A DNA stretch of 64,000 nucleotides from Acidovorax sp. Lineage in GTDB: Bacteria; Pseudomonadota; Gammaproteobacteria; Burkholderiales; Burkholderiaceae_C. Location: positions 1 through 64,000 of the forward strand of contig NZ_JAJTBB010000085.1 in NCBI RefSeq assembly GCF_021287135.1, given 5' to 3'. Shown piece by piece: positions 31,112 through 39,517 of the stretch. The position numbers and the translations under genes are program-made. Numbering within the stretch: position 1 is the stretch's first letter; each line of letters starts with the position of its first letter. Below the pieces are notes generated by a model. It had not been told where the DNA came from. It saw only the letters and a program-made list of their open reading frames with translations, and did not search any database.

Positions 31112-34057
31112 TTATTGGCAAGCTTCGCAGGTGGGGTCGTCGATGGCGCAGAACTTGATGTCGGTGGCGGGCAGTGCCGCAGCTTGCGCTGCTGCCGCCG
31201 CAGCCGCGGCTTCCAGAGCGCTGGGCTGGGCCTGGGCCGGCGCTGCGGCCTGTGCTGCCGCGCCGCCGTCGTGGCCCGAGGAGACCGCGTTGAGCTGGCG
31301 CGTGTTTACCGTGCTCATCTCCACGTGGGTGGCGCTTTGCGTGCGCAGGTAGTAGGTGGTCTTCAGGCCGCGCACCCAGGCCAGCTTGTAGGTGTCGTCA
31401 AGCTTCTTGCCCGATGCGCCGGCCATGTAGATGTTCAGGCTTTGGGCCTGGTCGATCCACTTCTGGCGGCGCGATGCGGCCTCGACCAGCCAGCGGGGCT
31501 CCACCTCGAAGGCGGTCGAGTACAGGGCCTTGACGTCCTGGGGAACGCGGTCGATGGAGTGCAGCGAGCCCTTGAAGTGCTTCAGGTCCATGATCATCAC
31601 GTCATCCCACAGGCCCAGGCGCTTGAGGTCGCGCACCAGGCAACCGTTGATCACGGTGAACTCGCCCGACAGGTTCGACTTCACGGACAGGTTGCCGAAC
31701 GAGGGCTCGATCGACGCGTCCACGCCAATGATGTTGGAGATCGTGGCGGTGGGCGCAATGGCCACGCAGTTGGAGTTGCGCATGCCGTCCTGGGCGATCT
31801 TCTTGCGCAGGGCATCCCAGTCGAGCGTGGCGGAGCGGTCCACTTCCACATAGCCGCCGCGGGCTTGCGCCAGCAGGTCGAGCGTGTCCAGCGGGAGGAT
31901 GCCGCGGTCCCACAGCGAGCCCTTGTAGCTGGAGTACTGGCCCCGTTCGCGGGCCAGTTCGGTGGAAGCCCAGTAGGCGTAGTAGCAGATGGCTTCCATC
32001 GAGCGGTCGGCAAATTCGACGGCCTCTTGCGACGCGTAAGGGATGCGCAGTTCGTACAGGCTGTCCTGGAAGGCCATGAGGCCCAGGCCCACCGGGCGGT
32101 GGCGCAGATTGGAGTCTCGGGCCTTGTTGACTGCGTAGTAATTGATGTCGATGACGTTGTCGAGCATGCGCATCGCCACCGTCACGGTCTTCTTGAGCTT
32201 CTCGTGGTCGATCTGGCCGTTCTTCAGGTGCTGCAGCAGGTTGACCGAGCCGAGGTTGCACACGGCGGTTTCGGTGTCGCTGGTGTTCAGCGTGATCTCG
32301 GTGCACAGGTTGGAGGAGTGCACCACGCCGGCGTGCTGCTGGGGCGAGCGCACGTTGCAGGCGTCCTTGTACGTGATCCAGGGGTGCCCGGTCTCGAACA
32401 GCATGGTCAGCATCTTGCGCCACAGGTCCGTGGCCTGCACGGTCTTGGACGGCTTGATCTCGCCCCGGGCGGCCTTCTCTTCATAGGCCACGTAGGCCTT
32501 CTCGAACTCGGCGCCGAACAGGTCGTGCAGGTCGGGCACGTTGGAGGGGGAGAACAGCGTCCAGGTGCCCTTTTCCATCACGCGGCGCATGAACAGGTCG
32601 GGGATCCAGTTGGCCGTGTTCATGTCGTGCGTGCGGCGGCGGTCGTCGCCGGTGTTCTTGCGCAGCTCCAGGAACTCCTCAATGTCCAGGTGCCAGGTTT
32701 CCAGGTACGTGCAGACGGCGCCCTTGCGCTTGCCGCCCTGGTTCACGGCCACGGCCGTGTCGTTGACGACCTTGAGGAAGGGCACCACGCCCTGCGATTC
32801 GCCGTTGGTGCCCTTGATGTGCGAGCCCAGGGCGCGCACGCGGGTCCAGTCGTTGCCCAGGCCGCCCGCGAACTTGGACAGCAGCGCGTTCTCCTTGATG
32901 GACTCGTAGATGCCGTCCAGGTCGTCCGGCACGGTGGTCAGGTAGCAGCTGGACAGCTGGGAGCGCAAGGTGCCGCTGTTGAACAGCGTGGGTGTGCTGG
33001 ACATGAAGTCGAACGACGACAGGACTTCGTAGAACTCGATGGCGCGGCCTTCGCGGTCGCTCTCGTTCAGGGCCAGGCCCATGGCCACGCGCATGAAGAA
33101 CGCCTGGGGCAGTTCGATGCGGGTCTTCTTGACGTGCAGGAAGTAGCGGTCGTACAGCGTTTGCAGGCCCAGGTAGTCAAACTTCAGGTCACGGTCGGCC
33201 TTCAGGGCCGCGCCCAGGCGCTGCAGGTCGTACTGCAGCAAGCGCTTGTCCAGCAGCTCGTTGTCCACGCCCTTCTGGATGAACTCGGGGAAATAGCTGA
33301 CATAGGCCTCGCCCATGGCGGCCTGGGGCACTTCACGGCCGAGCACCTCGCGCACGATGGTGTGCAGCAGCAGCCGGGCCGTGGCGTAGGTGTAGTCCGG
33401 GTCCTTTTCGATCAGCGTGCGCGCCGCGAGGATGGAGGCCTTGTAGACCTCTTCCATGGGCACGCCGTCGTACAGGTTGCGCATGGTCTCGGCCACGATG
33501 GGCTCGGCCTTGACGTCTGCGCCCAGGTTCACGCAGGCCGACTCGATCAGCGTCTGCAGGCGCTGGGGGTCCAGTGCGACGCGCTGGCCGCCGTCGAGCA
33601 CATGCAGCTGGGGGGCGGACTGCGCCTGCGCCTGTTGCTCCACCTGGCGTGCACGTTCCTGGGTACGGCGCTCCCGGTACAGCACGTATGCGCGGGCCAC
33701 CTCATGGTGTTCGCCGCGCATCAGGCCCAGCTCCACCTGGTCCTGCACGTCTTCGATATGGAACGTGCCGCCTGCGGGCCGCGAGCGGACCAGGGCACGC
33801 ACCACGTTGTGGGTCAGCAGGTCCACGACTTCCCGCACGCTGGCGGACGCAGCACCCTGGGTTCCATGCACTGCCAGGAAGGCCTTCATCAGGGCCACCG
33901 CAATTTTTTGCGGCTCAAAGGGCACCACCGCGCCGTTGCGCCGAATGATCTGGTAATGCGCCAGGGAGTTGGCTGCGGTGGACGCGTCGGAGGGCGCGGC
34001 GGGCGCCTCCGTGGGGGTGGCATGGGCGGTGGAAGGCGTGTTCAAACCAGCTTGCAT
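31112..34057 (-). CDS. nrdA: class I ribonucleotide reductase large subunit NrdA
   Basis: A 981-residue enzyme that reduces ribonucleoside diphosphates to deoxyribonucleotides with NrdB. After a ~30-residue low-complexity start come two ATP-cone regions (about 35-130, and a second about 150-240 beginning VLDGGQRVALDPQRLQ). The catalytic barrel has NLCTEITLN and the late NCVAIAPTATISNI. The C terminus ends CEACQ, a Cys-x-x-Cys pair that passes electrons from thioredoxin. Tandem ATP cones resemble the Pseudomonas enzyme and allow dATP-driven inhibition. A gagga ribosome site precedes the ATG. Two NrdR boxes lie upstream. Confidence 0.96.
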   Translation of the reverse strand: MQAGLNTPSTAHATPTEAPAAPSDASTAANSLAHYQIIRRNGAVVPFEPQKIAVALMKAFLAVHGTQGAASASVREVVDLLTHNVVRALVRSRPAGGTFHIEDVQDQVELGLMRGEHHEVARAYVLYRERRTQERARQVEQQAQAQSAPQLHVLDGGQRVALDPQRLQTLIESACVNLGADVKAEPIVAETMRNLYDGVPMEEVYKASILAARTLIEKDPDYTYATARLLLHTIVREVLGREVPQAAMGEAYVSYFPEFIQKGVDNELLDKRLLQYDLQRLGAALKADRDLKFDYLGLQTLYDRYFLHVKKTRIELPQAFFMRVAMGLALNESDREGRAIEFYEVLSSFDFMSSTPTLFNSGTLRSQLSSCYLTTVPDDLDGIYESIKENALLSKFAGGLGNDWTRVRALGSHIKGTNGESQGVVPFLKVVNDTAVAVNQGGKRKGAVCTYLETWHLDIEEFLELRKNTGDDRRRTHDMNTANWIPDLFMRRVMEKGTWTLFSPSNVPDLHDLFGAEFEKAYVAYEEKAARGEIKPSKTVQATDLWRKMLTMLFETGHPWITYKDACNVRSPQQHAGVVHSSNLCTEITLNTSDTETAVCNLGSVNLLQHLKNGQIDHEKLKKTVTVAMRMLDNVIDINYYAVNKARDSNLRHRPVGLGLMAFQDSLYELRIPYASQEAVEFADRSMEAICYYAYWASTELARERGQYSSYKGSLWDRGILPLDTLDLLAQARGGYVEVDRSATLDWDALRKKIAQDGMRNSNCVAIAPTATISNIIGVDASIEPSFGNLSVKSNLSGEFTVINGCLVRDLKRLGLWDDVMIMDLKHFKGSLHSIDRVPQDVKALYSTAFEVEPRWLVEAASRRQKWIDQAQSLNIYMAGASGKKLDDTYKLAWVRGLKTTYYLRTQSATHVEMSTVNTRQLNAVSSGHDGGAAAQAAAPAQAQPSALEAAAAAAAAQAAALPATDIKFCAIDDPTCEACQ

Positions 34058-34150
34058 GGGGAGTCCTCTTCTTTGGGCTGTCTGGGGGAAGTGCGCGCGG
34101 ACTGCGGGCCGCCATGCCGCGGTGGGCTGCGGCGAGCGGTGGTCTGGCGC

Positions 34151-34166
34151 ACACTATATATGGTGT
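34151..34166 (-). promoter_or_regulatory. NrdR box 1 upstream of nrdA
   Basis: The 16-base palindrome acactatatatggtgt matches the NrdR consensus (acaCwAtATaTwGtgt). It is 94 bases from the nrdA start. Spacing to box 2 is 32 bases start to start, about three helical turns, as is usual for NrdR. Confidence 0.85.
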
Positions 34167-34182
34167 GTCCGATGCATTCAAG

Positions 34183-34198
34183 ACACTACCGGTAGTGT
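34183..34198 (-). promoter_or_regulatory. NrdR box 2 upstream of nrdA
   Basis: The perfect palindrome acactaccggtagtgt keeps the outer acac(t)..(a)gtgt of the NrdR box with a GC centre. It pairs with box 1 on the same helical face. ATP/dATP-dependent repression of nrdAB is the expected outcome. Confidence 0.8.
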
Positions 34199-34475
34199 AC
34201 CGCCCCCGGCACCCCGAAAAAGCGAAACAGCTTGTACCAGGCGCCTGAAGGGCGCCGCCGGGCCGTGCGCCAGGCCGCGGCACGACTGAAAAATCGCCGC
34301 CCGACCCGCGCCAGCACAGGCTTTGCCGGCGTGTTTGCCCTGCCAAGCGGCGTGCCATCTGGACGCAGCGTTTTGTGCGGTTGCACAAAGAAAAAATCCG
34401 GAGCGCGGCGCGGGCGCGACACCCGGCGCGACGATTCGTGCGGAGGATCCCGAGGGTCCCGAGTTGGAGTTTCGT
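34199..34475. other. intergenic stretch with no supported gene
   Basis: Apart from the NrdR boxes at its right-hand neighbour, this stretch between ampD and the nrdA control region holds no feature I can support. Short open frames exist on the minus strand, but they lack conserved features and a ribosome site and would cross the NrdR boxes. Confidence 0.5.
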
Positions 34476-35117
34476 TTAGTGCTGTGCCGGGAAGAAGGGC
34501 CGGACCGTGGCAGGAAAGCGGTGGGCCGGCCACTGCAGGGCCGCTTGCAGCCGCGCCCAGTCGAAGCCGGGGCCGGGGTCCTGCTTGCGGCCCGGGGCAA
34601 TGTGCTCGTGGCCGGCGATGTGCGCGATGGGGTAGCGCTGCTGGATGTCCTGGCACAGGCGGGCCAGGGCCTGGTACTGGGCGGGCTCGAACGGGCCGCC
34701 TTCCAGTCCCTCCAGTTCGATGCCGATTGAATCGTCATTGCACTGGCTGCGCCCGCGGTACGAGGACTGGCCGGCGTGCCAGGCCCGCAGGTCGCAATCC
34801 ACGAACTGCCACACAGCCCCCGAGCGTTCGATGAAAAAATGGGCAGAGACCTGGAGCCCGCGGATGCCCTGGTAGTACGGATGGGCGTCCCAGTCCAGGG
34901 TGTTGGTGAACAATTGTTGTACCGCGCCGGTTCCGTATTCGCCGGGCGGCAGGCTGATGGAATGGACCACGATGAGGTCGACGGCAGAGGCTGCAGCCAC
35001 GGGGCGGGTGCCGTGGTTGGGGGAGTCGAGCCGGGTGGCGCCGCGGAGCCATCCGCCCTGCCAACCACTGTGCCATGGCCTCGCGGCGGGCATCGCTGCG
35101 TCAGCCGGCGTCGTCAT
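34476..35117 (-). CDS. ampD: 1,6-anhydro-MurNAc-L-Ala amidase AmpD
   Basis: A 213-residue cytoplasmic zinc amidase that cleaves the peptide from anhydro-muropeptides during wall recycling. Family blocks are IVVHSISLPPGEYG (with the zinc His), SAHFFIERSG, SSYRGRSQCNDDSIGIELEG, AHIAGHEHIAPGRKQDPGPGFDW (second zinc His and Asp). It overlaps pilR by 17 bases. I prefer the ATG at 35117 because AGGA lies five bases before it; an ATG at 35123 has no room for a site. AmpD loss often raises AmpC expression in other bacteria; no ampC is nearby. Confidence 0.93.
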   Translation of the reverse strand: MTTPADAAMPAARPWHSGWQGGWLRGATRLDSPNHGTRPVAAASAVDLIVVHSISLPPGEYGTGAVQQLFTNTLDWDAHPYYQGIRGLQVSAHFFIERSGAVWQFVDCDLRAWHAGQSSYRGRSQCNDDSIGIELEGLEGGPFEPAQYQALARLCQDIQQRYPIAHIAGHEHIAPGRKQDPGPGFDWARLQAALQWPAHRFPATVRPFFPAQH

Positions 35118-36639
35118 GCGCATCCTGGTCGTTGGGGACGGCGATGTTCAGCCGCGCGATGCGGTAGCGGATCTGCCGCAGGCTGATGCCCAGGCGCGCC
35201 GCCGTGGCGGTCCGGTTGAAGCCCGACTCGCGCAGGGCGCGCACCAGGATGTCGCGCTCCTGATGGTCCAGCCAGGCCTGCAAATCGTTGGGCAGCGGCA
35301 CCGTGCTGCCGGGGTTGCTGGCCGCCACTGCGGCGGGCAGGCCGGGTGGCAGCTCGGCCGGGTACGGCAGGGGCGGCGCGTTCACCGCCATCCCGGCGGG
35401 GGAGCGCGGCTCGGCGGGCTCGGCCGTCCCCGTCCCGCTCGGCCAGTCGATGTGCAGTTCGTCGCCATCGCTCAGGGCAACGGCGCGGTGCAGCAGGTTT
35501 TCCAGCTCCCGCACGTTGCCGGTGAGCGGGTGGGCCGCCAGGGCCCGCAGGGCCTGGTCGGACAGCGCGGGAACGGGCACGCCGGACTCGTGGGCAATGC
35601 GCGCGAGCAAGGCGGCGCACAGCACCGGCAAGTCTTCGCGGCGCTCGCGCAAGGGGGGAATCACGATCTCGATGACGTTGAGCCGGTAGTACAGATCCTG
35701 GCGGAAACGGCCCGCCTGCACGTCGGCCGCGAGGTCGCGGTGCGTGGCGCTGACGATGCGCACGTCCACCGTCTCCTCCTGGGTGGAGCCCAGGGGGCGC
35801 ACGCTGCGCTCCTGGATGGCCCGCAGCAGCTTGGACTGCATCGCCAACGGCAGGTCGCCGATTTCGTCGAGGAACAGCGTGCCGCCACGGGCCGCCTGGA
35901 AGTAGCCGTCGCGGTCCTGGGTGGCCCCGGTGTAGGAGCCCTTGCGCGCGCCGAAGAACTCGGCCTCCAGGAGATTTTCTGGAATGGCGCCGCAGTTCAC
36001 GGCGATCAGCGGGCCATCGGCCCGCTGGCTGCTCGCGTGCAGCGCCTGGGCCACCAGTTCCTTGCCGGTGCCCGACTCGCCGTGGATCAGCACGGGCGCC
36101 ATGCCGCGGGCCACCTTGGCCACGCGCTGCTTGACGTTGAGGATGGCTTCGGAGGTGCCCACCAGCCGGTCCAGGGCGGTGCCGGCCGCGGGTGACTCCA
36201 CCGCAGCACTGGCCTGCCGCCCCTGCATGCCGCCGGTGCGGGCCGCCCGCGGTGGGGGCACGCCCCCGGTGCCCTGCACGGCGGACGCGACCACCGAGCG
36301 GAACTGCTTGAGGTCGACCGGCTTGGTCAGGTAGTCGAAGGCGCCGGAGCGCAAGGCCTCCACCGCGTTCTCCGCCGATCCGTAGGCCGTCATGACCACG
36401 CAGCGCTCGCGGCGCTGCTGCTCGCGCAGGTCCTGCAGCAGTTCCATGCCGAATCCGTCGGGCAGGCGCATGTCGGTGATGACCGCGTCGAAACGCTGGG
36501 CCTGCAGCTGGTCGCGCGCTTCCTGCAGGTTGGACGCGGTCTCCACGCGGTAGCCCTCGCGCAGGAGCGTCAGTTCGTACAGGGTGCGCAGATCGGGTTC
36601 GTCGTCCACGACGAGGATGGAGGCGGCTGGTGCGTTCAT
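35101..36639 (-). CDS. pilR: sigma-54-dependent response regulator PilR
   Basis: A 512-residue NtrC-type regulator. The receiver domain (about 1-120) has phosphorylation site Asp56 in ITDMRLPDG. The AAA+ domain has GESGTGKE and GGTLFLDEIGDLP. The sigma-54 contact loop reads GSYTGA instead of GAFTGA, a change often seen and probably functional. The C-terminal Fis-type helix-turn-helix ends NRTATAARLGISLRQIRYRIARL. It is next to its sensor pilS (11-base gap), so it likely drives type IV pilus genes such as pilA, which are not in the window. Confidence 0.9.
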   Translation of the reverse strand: MNAPAASILVVDDEPDLRTLYELTLLREGYRVETASNLQEARDQLQAQRFDAVITDMRLPDGFGMELLQDLREQQRRERCVVMTAYGSAENAVEALRSGAFDYLTKPVDLKQFRSVVASAVQGTGGVPPPRAARTGGMQGRQASAAVESPAAGTALDRLVGTSEAILNVKQRVAKVARGMAPVLIHGESGTGKELVAQALHASSQRADGPLIAVNCGAIPENLLEAEFFGARKGSYTGATQDRDGYFQAARGGTLFLDEIGDLPLAMQSKLLRAIQERSVRPLGSTQEETVDVRIVSATHRDLAADVQAGRFRQDLYYRLNVIEIVIPPLRERREDLPVLCAALLARIAHESGVPVPALSDQALRALAAHPLTGNVRELENLLHRAVALSDGDELHIDWPSGTGTAEPAEPRSPAGMAVNAPPLPYPAELPPGLPAAVAASNPGSTVPLPNDLQAWLDHQERDILVRALRESGFNRTATAARLGISLRQIRYRIARLNIAVPNDQDAHDDAG

Positions 36640-36650
36640 GGCAAAAGGTT

Positions 36651-38327
36651 TCAGACCACGATGGTGTCAAACAGCGTGGCGGCGTCGGTGGGACGGGTCG
36701 TGCGGCGAAAGCCCACCGTGAAGGCGTTGCCCCCGATGTCGCCGCGCGGGGTGCTCAAGGTCAGCCGCTGGTAGCTGATGGAGGCCCCGTGGCGCTGGCA
36801 CAGCTCCCGGCAGATGTACAGGCCCAGGCCGCTGGAGCGGCTTTCGGATGAGAAGAAGGGCTCGAAAAGGTGGCGCTCCACCGATTTATCCATGGGGGCG
36901 CCGTCGCTCCAGACCTGCAGGCTGGCCTGGCCCGACGCCGAGGTGCGGGTGGTCACCCGCAGGGAGTCCGGCTCCTGGCCCATGTAGCGCAATGCGTTGT
37001 CCAGCAGGTTCACGAGCACGCGCCGCAGGTGCTCCGTGTCGAACTCGACCTGGACCCCGCTCGCGTCCAGGCTCACCACGGCGCGGCGGCGCGCGGGGTC
37101 TTGCGCCTGCCAGTCGTTCCAGACCAGGGCCACGGCCTCGTCCAACGCCAGGGTGGAGGCGGGCGCATGGCTGATCTGGTGCTGCACGCGGGCGATGTCC
37201 AGCACTTCTTCGGCAATGCGCGCCAGGCGGTCCGCGTTCTGCTGCACCATGTGGGTCAGGCGCTTCTGCCCCGGGTCCTGCAGGTCTTCCTCCAGCAGGG
37301 CATTGGCCTGCACGATGGCCGCCAGCGGGTTGCGGATCTCGTGCGCCACGGCCGCCGACATGCGGCCCATGGCGGCGAGCTTTTCCGTGCGCAGCCGCGC
37401 TTCCATCTCGCGCAGGTCGTGCAGGAACATGACGCACAGCCGTTCGGTCCGGGCTTGGCGCGCGGCCTCGCGGGTGGAGGTGAGCCAGGTCCGCACATGC
37501 AGGCCGGTCGGGCTTTGTCCCGGGTGCAGCAGGTCGATGTCCGCGGTCTGTGGCTGCTCCTGCCGGAACGTGCGGCGCGCCAGGATGACCAGAGGCTGCC
37601 AGGGGGCTTGCGCCACCAGGGAGAGAGGCAGCTCGGGCGCGGACCCGGCAGCAAGCAGCTGCAGCCCTGCCGGGTTGGCGATGCGCACGGTATCGCTTTC
37701 GTCCACCACCAGCACACCATCGGTCAGGTTCTGGATCACCAGCGCGCTGACCTGCGCCTGCACGCGGGCGGCCATCTGGCTTTGCTGGGCCAGTTCCTGC
37801 TCCCGCGCCAGCCGGCTGGCCAGCTGGTGCACCAGGTAGCTCACGATGAAATAGCCGGTGCCGGTCAGCGCGCTTTGCAGGTAGCGGGGCGCATCGTCGC
37901 CGGTGGAACCGGTGGCCAGCCAGGCGGCCCAGCCCAGCAGCAGCAGGGTGACCGCCGCCGTGGTGCCCAGGGCCAGCGTCAGCGAGCCCAGCACGGCTGC
38001 CATGAGGATGGGCAGGCCGAACAGCGGCGTGTAGTTCATGCTGCCCGCGTGCAGCAACTGCAGCGCGGAGATGGCCGCCAGATCCACCCCGATGGAGAGC
38101 AGCCAGTGCGGGCCGGTGTGCGGCGCGGGCGGACGGTTGCGCCCCAGCACGCGCAGCACGACCGTGGCCCCGAGGTAGGCCACGCACACGCCCAGCACGG
38201 CAGGCTCGGTGGCCTGGTTGACGGCCTGGCCCACGCCCTGCAGCACCACCAGCGCCAGCGCCACCATCACGCGGCCGGTCAGGAACCCGCGCCACAGCCG
38301 CAAGAAAGGGGTGTCTGCCAGAGGCAT
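36651..38327 (-). CDS. pilS: sensor histidine kinase PilS
   Basis: A 558-residue inner-membrane kinase. The N-terminal third has about six hydrophobic segments (10-190). A PAS domain follows (about 215-290, NLTDGVLVVDESDTVRIANPAG). The HisKA box AAVAHEIRNPLAAI holds the phosphorylated His. The HATPase domain has NLLDNALRYMG and SSGLGLYICREL. PilS senses PilA levels in Pseudomonas; the same is expected here by family. pilR follows by 11 bases. Confidence 0.9.
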   Translation of the reverse strand: MPLADTPFLRLWRGFLTGRVMVALALVVLQGVGQAVNQATEPAVLGVCVAYLGATVVLRVLGRNRPPAPHTGPHWLLSIGVDLAAISALQLLHAGSMNYTPLFGLPILMAAVLGSLTLALGTTAAVTLLLLGWAAWLATGSTGDDAPRYLQSALTGTGYFIVSYLVHQLASRLAREQELAQQSQMAARVQAQVSALVIQNLTDGVLVVDESDTVRIANPAGLQLLAAGSAPELPLSLVAQAPWQPLVILARRTFRQEQPQTADIDLLHPGQSPTGLHVRTWLTSTREAARQARTERLCVMFLHDLREMEARLRTEKLAAMGRMSAAVAHEIRNPLAAIVQANALLEEDLQDPGQKRLTHMVQQNADRLARIAEEVLDIARVQHQISHAPASTLALDEAVALVWNDWQAQDPARRRAVVSLDASGVQVEFDTEHLRRVLVNLLDNALRYMGQEPDSLRVTTRTSASGQASLQVWSDGAPMDKSVERHLFEPFFSSESRSSGLGLYICRELCQRHGASISYQRLTLSTPRGDIGGNAFTVGFRRTTRPTDAATLFDTIVV

Positions 38328-38396
38328 AGGAGCGCGAAGCTGGAAAGAGGAGGAGAAAAAGCTCGGTGGAGGGCGGCGCCGGTTCCAGGCCCGGGC

Positions 38397-38624
38397 TCAG
38401 GCGGGTCCGCGCGCGCGGTGCTCCGCGCAGCAGTAGGGGCGGTTGCCGGCCATCAGGGCGTCGGCCTGGGGAATGTGCACGCCGCAGTGTGCGCAGGCCA
38501 GCATGGCCTGGGGCAGCGCCGGGGCCGGCGGCCGGGCGCGCTGCACGGGCGCATCCTTGGCGCGGCGGTTGCGCCACAGGCCATAGGCCACGGCCAGCAC
38601 CGCCAGCAGCACCAGGTATTTCAT
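38397..38624 (-). CDS. PP0621-family small zinc-ribbon-like protein
   Basis: A 75-residue protein starting with a hydrophobic MKYLVLLAVLAVAYGLW helix, followed by a basic stretch and two cysteine pairs (CAHC near residue 44 and CC near 65), fitting a small metal-binding domain. The PP0621 family has no known function. Its ATG overlaps the stop of the CcsA-like gene (ATGA), so they are co-translated. Confidence 0.8.
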   Translation of the reverse strand: MKYLVLLAVLAVAYGLWRNRRAKDAPVQRARPPAPALPQAMLACAHCGVHIPQADALMAGNRPYCCAEHRARGPA

Positions 38625-39418
38625 GCGCTGCGCCCCAGGACGACTTCCAGCACAAAGCGCGAGCCCACGTAGGCCAGCAGCAGGAGCGCCGAGCCGGTGT
38701 ACAGCACCCGCACGGCGCTGCGCCCGCGCCAGCCGAACCGCGCGCGCCCCAGGAGCAGGCCCGCGAACGTGATCCACGAGAGCAGGGAGAACACGGCCTT
38801 GTGGTCCCAGCGCCAGGCCTTTCCGTACAGCGTTTCTCCAAACAGCCATCCGGCCAGCAGGGTGGCGGTCAGAAGGATGAAGCCCGCGGTCACGAAGCGG
38901 AAGGTCAGGCGTTCCAGCGTGAGCAGGGGAATGCCGCTGTGCGGGTCTTCGGCGTGGCGGATGCGCTGCTCCGCGCGGGTCATGAGCCAAGCGTGCACGA
39001 CGGCGGCGGCAAACAGCCCGTAGCAGGCAATCCCCAGGGCCAGGTGCAGCGGCAGCCAGGCCGAGGCGCTCACATGCAGCGGCTGGCCGGGGAACAGCAG
39101 GGCCAGCACGATGGCCAGCGCGCCCAGCGACGCCAGGACCCAGCGGGACTGCATCTGCGGGAACAGCTGCCGCTCCACCGCGTAGACCGTCAGCACGAGC
39201 CAGGCCGTCATCGACAGCGCGGGGGCAAAACCAAAGCGGGGCGCCTCGCCCCACAGGCCCCATACCAGCACGGCGCCGTGCAGCACCCAGGCCACCAGCA
39301 GCGCATTGCGCGCGGCTGCCGCGCCCAGCTGCCGGGCGGCCGCGGCGGGCACGGCATATGCCAGGGCAGCGGCCAGGGCCAACAGCCAGCTGATGGGAGA
39401 GCTACTCGGTAAAATCAT
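38621..39418 (-). CDS. CcsA/YpjD-like cytochrome c assembly-type membrane protein
   Basis: A 265-residue integral membrane protein with about eight hydrophobic segments. The C-terminal half contains WRWDHKAVFSLLSWITFAGLLLGR, where the WDHK..S pattern is typical of the CcsA/CcmC-like family that handles heme or assembles cytochrome c. It lacks the WWD block visible in true CcsA proteins, so I call it the YpjD-like branch. It is divergent from ffh. E. coli YpjD is also encoded beside ffh. Confidence 0.85.
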   Translation of the reverse strand: MILPSSSPISWLLALAAALAYAVPAAAARQLGAAAARNALLVAWVLHGAVLVWGLWGEAPRFGFAPALSMTAWLVLTVYAVERQLFPQMQSRWVLASLGALAIVLALLFPGQPLHVSASAWLPLHLALGIACYGLFAAAVVHAWLMTRAEQRIRHAEDPHSGIPLLTLERLTFRFVTAGFILLTATLLAGWLFGETLYGKAWRWDHKAVFSLLSWITFAGLLLGRARFGWRGRSAVRVLYTGSALLLLAYVGSRFVLEVVLGRSA

Positions 39419-39517
39419 GGCTGACAGTTTAGCCTTTCAGCCCCACCGCCAGCCCTTGGCGGCCTGCGCCCGCAACCGCCGCGTTGACGCTGCGCAGGCA
39501 ACACCGGAACTCTCTTT

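Noticed and set aside
30998-34195. Long plus-strand frame opposite nrdA.
   Set aside because: It is a shadow of a highly conserved gene.
34199-34475. Small minus-strand frame between ampD and nrdA as a hidden gene.
   Set aside because: It has no ribosome site or recognisable domain and would cross the NrdR boxes.
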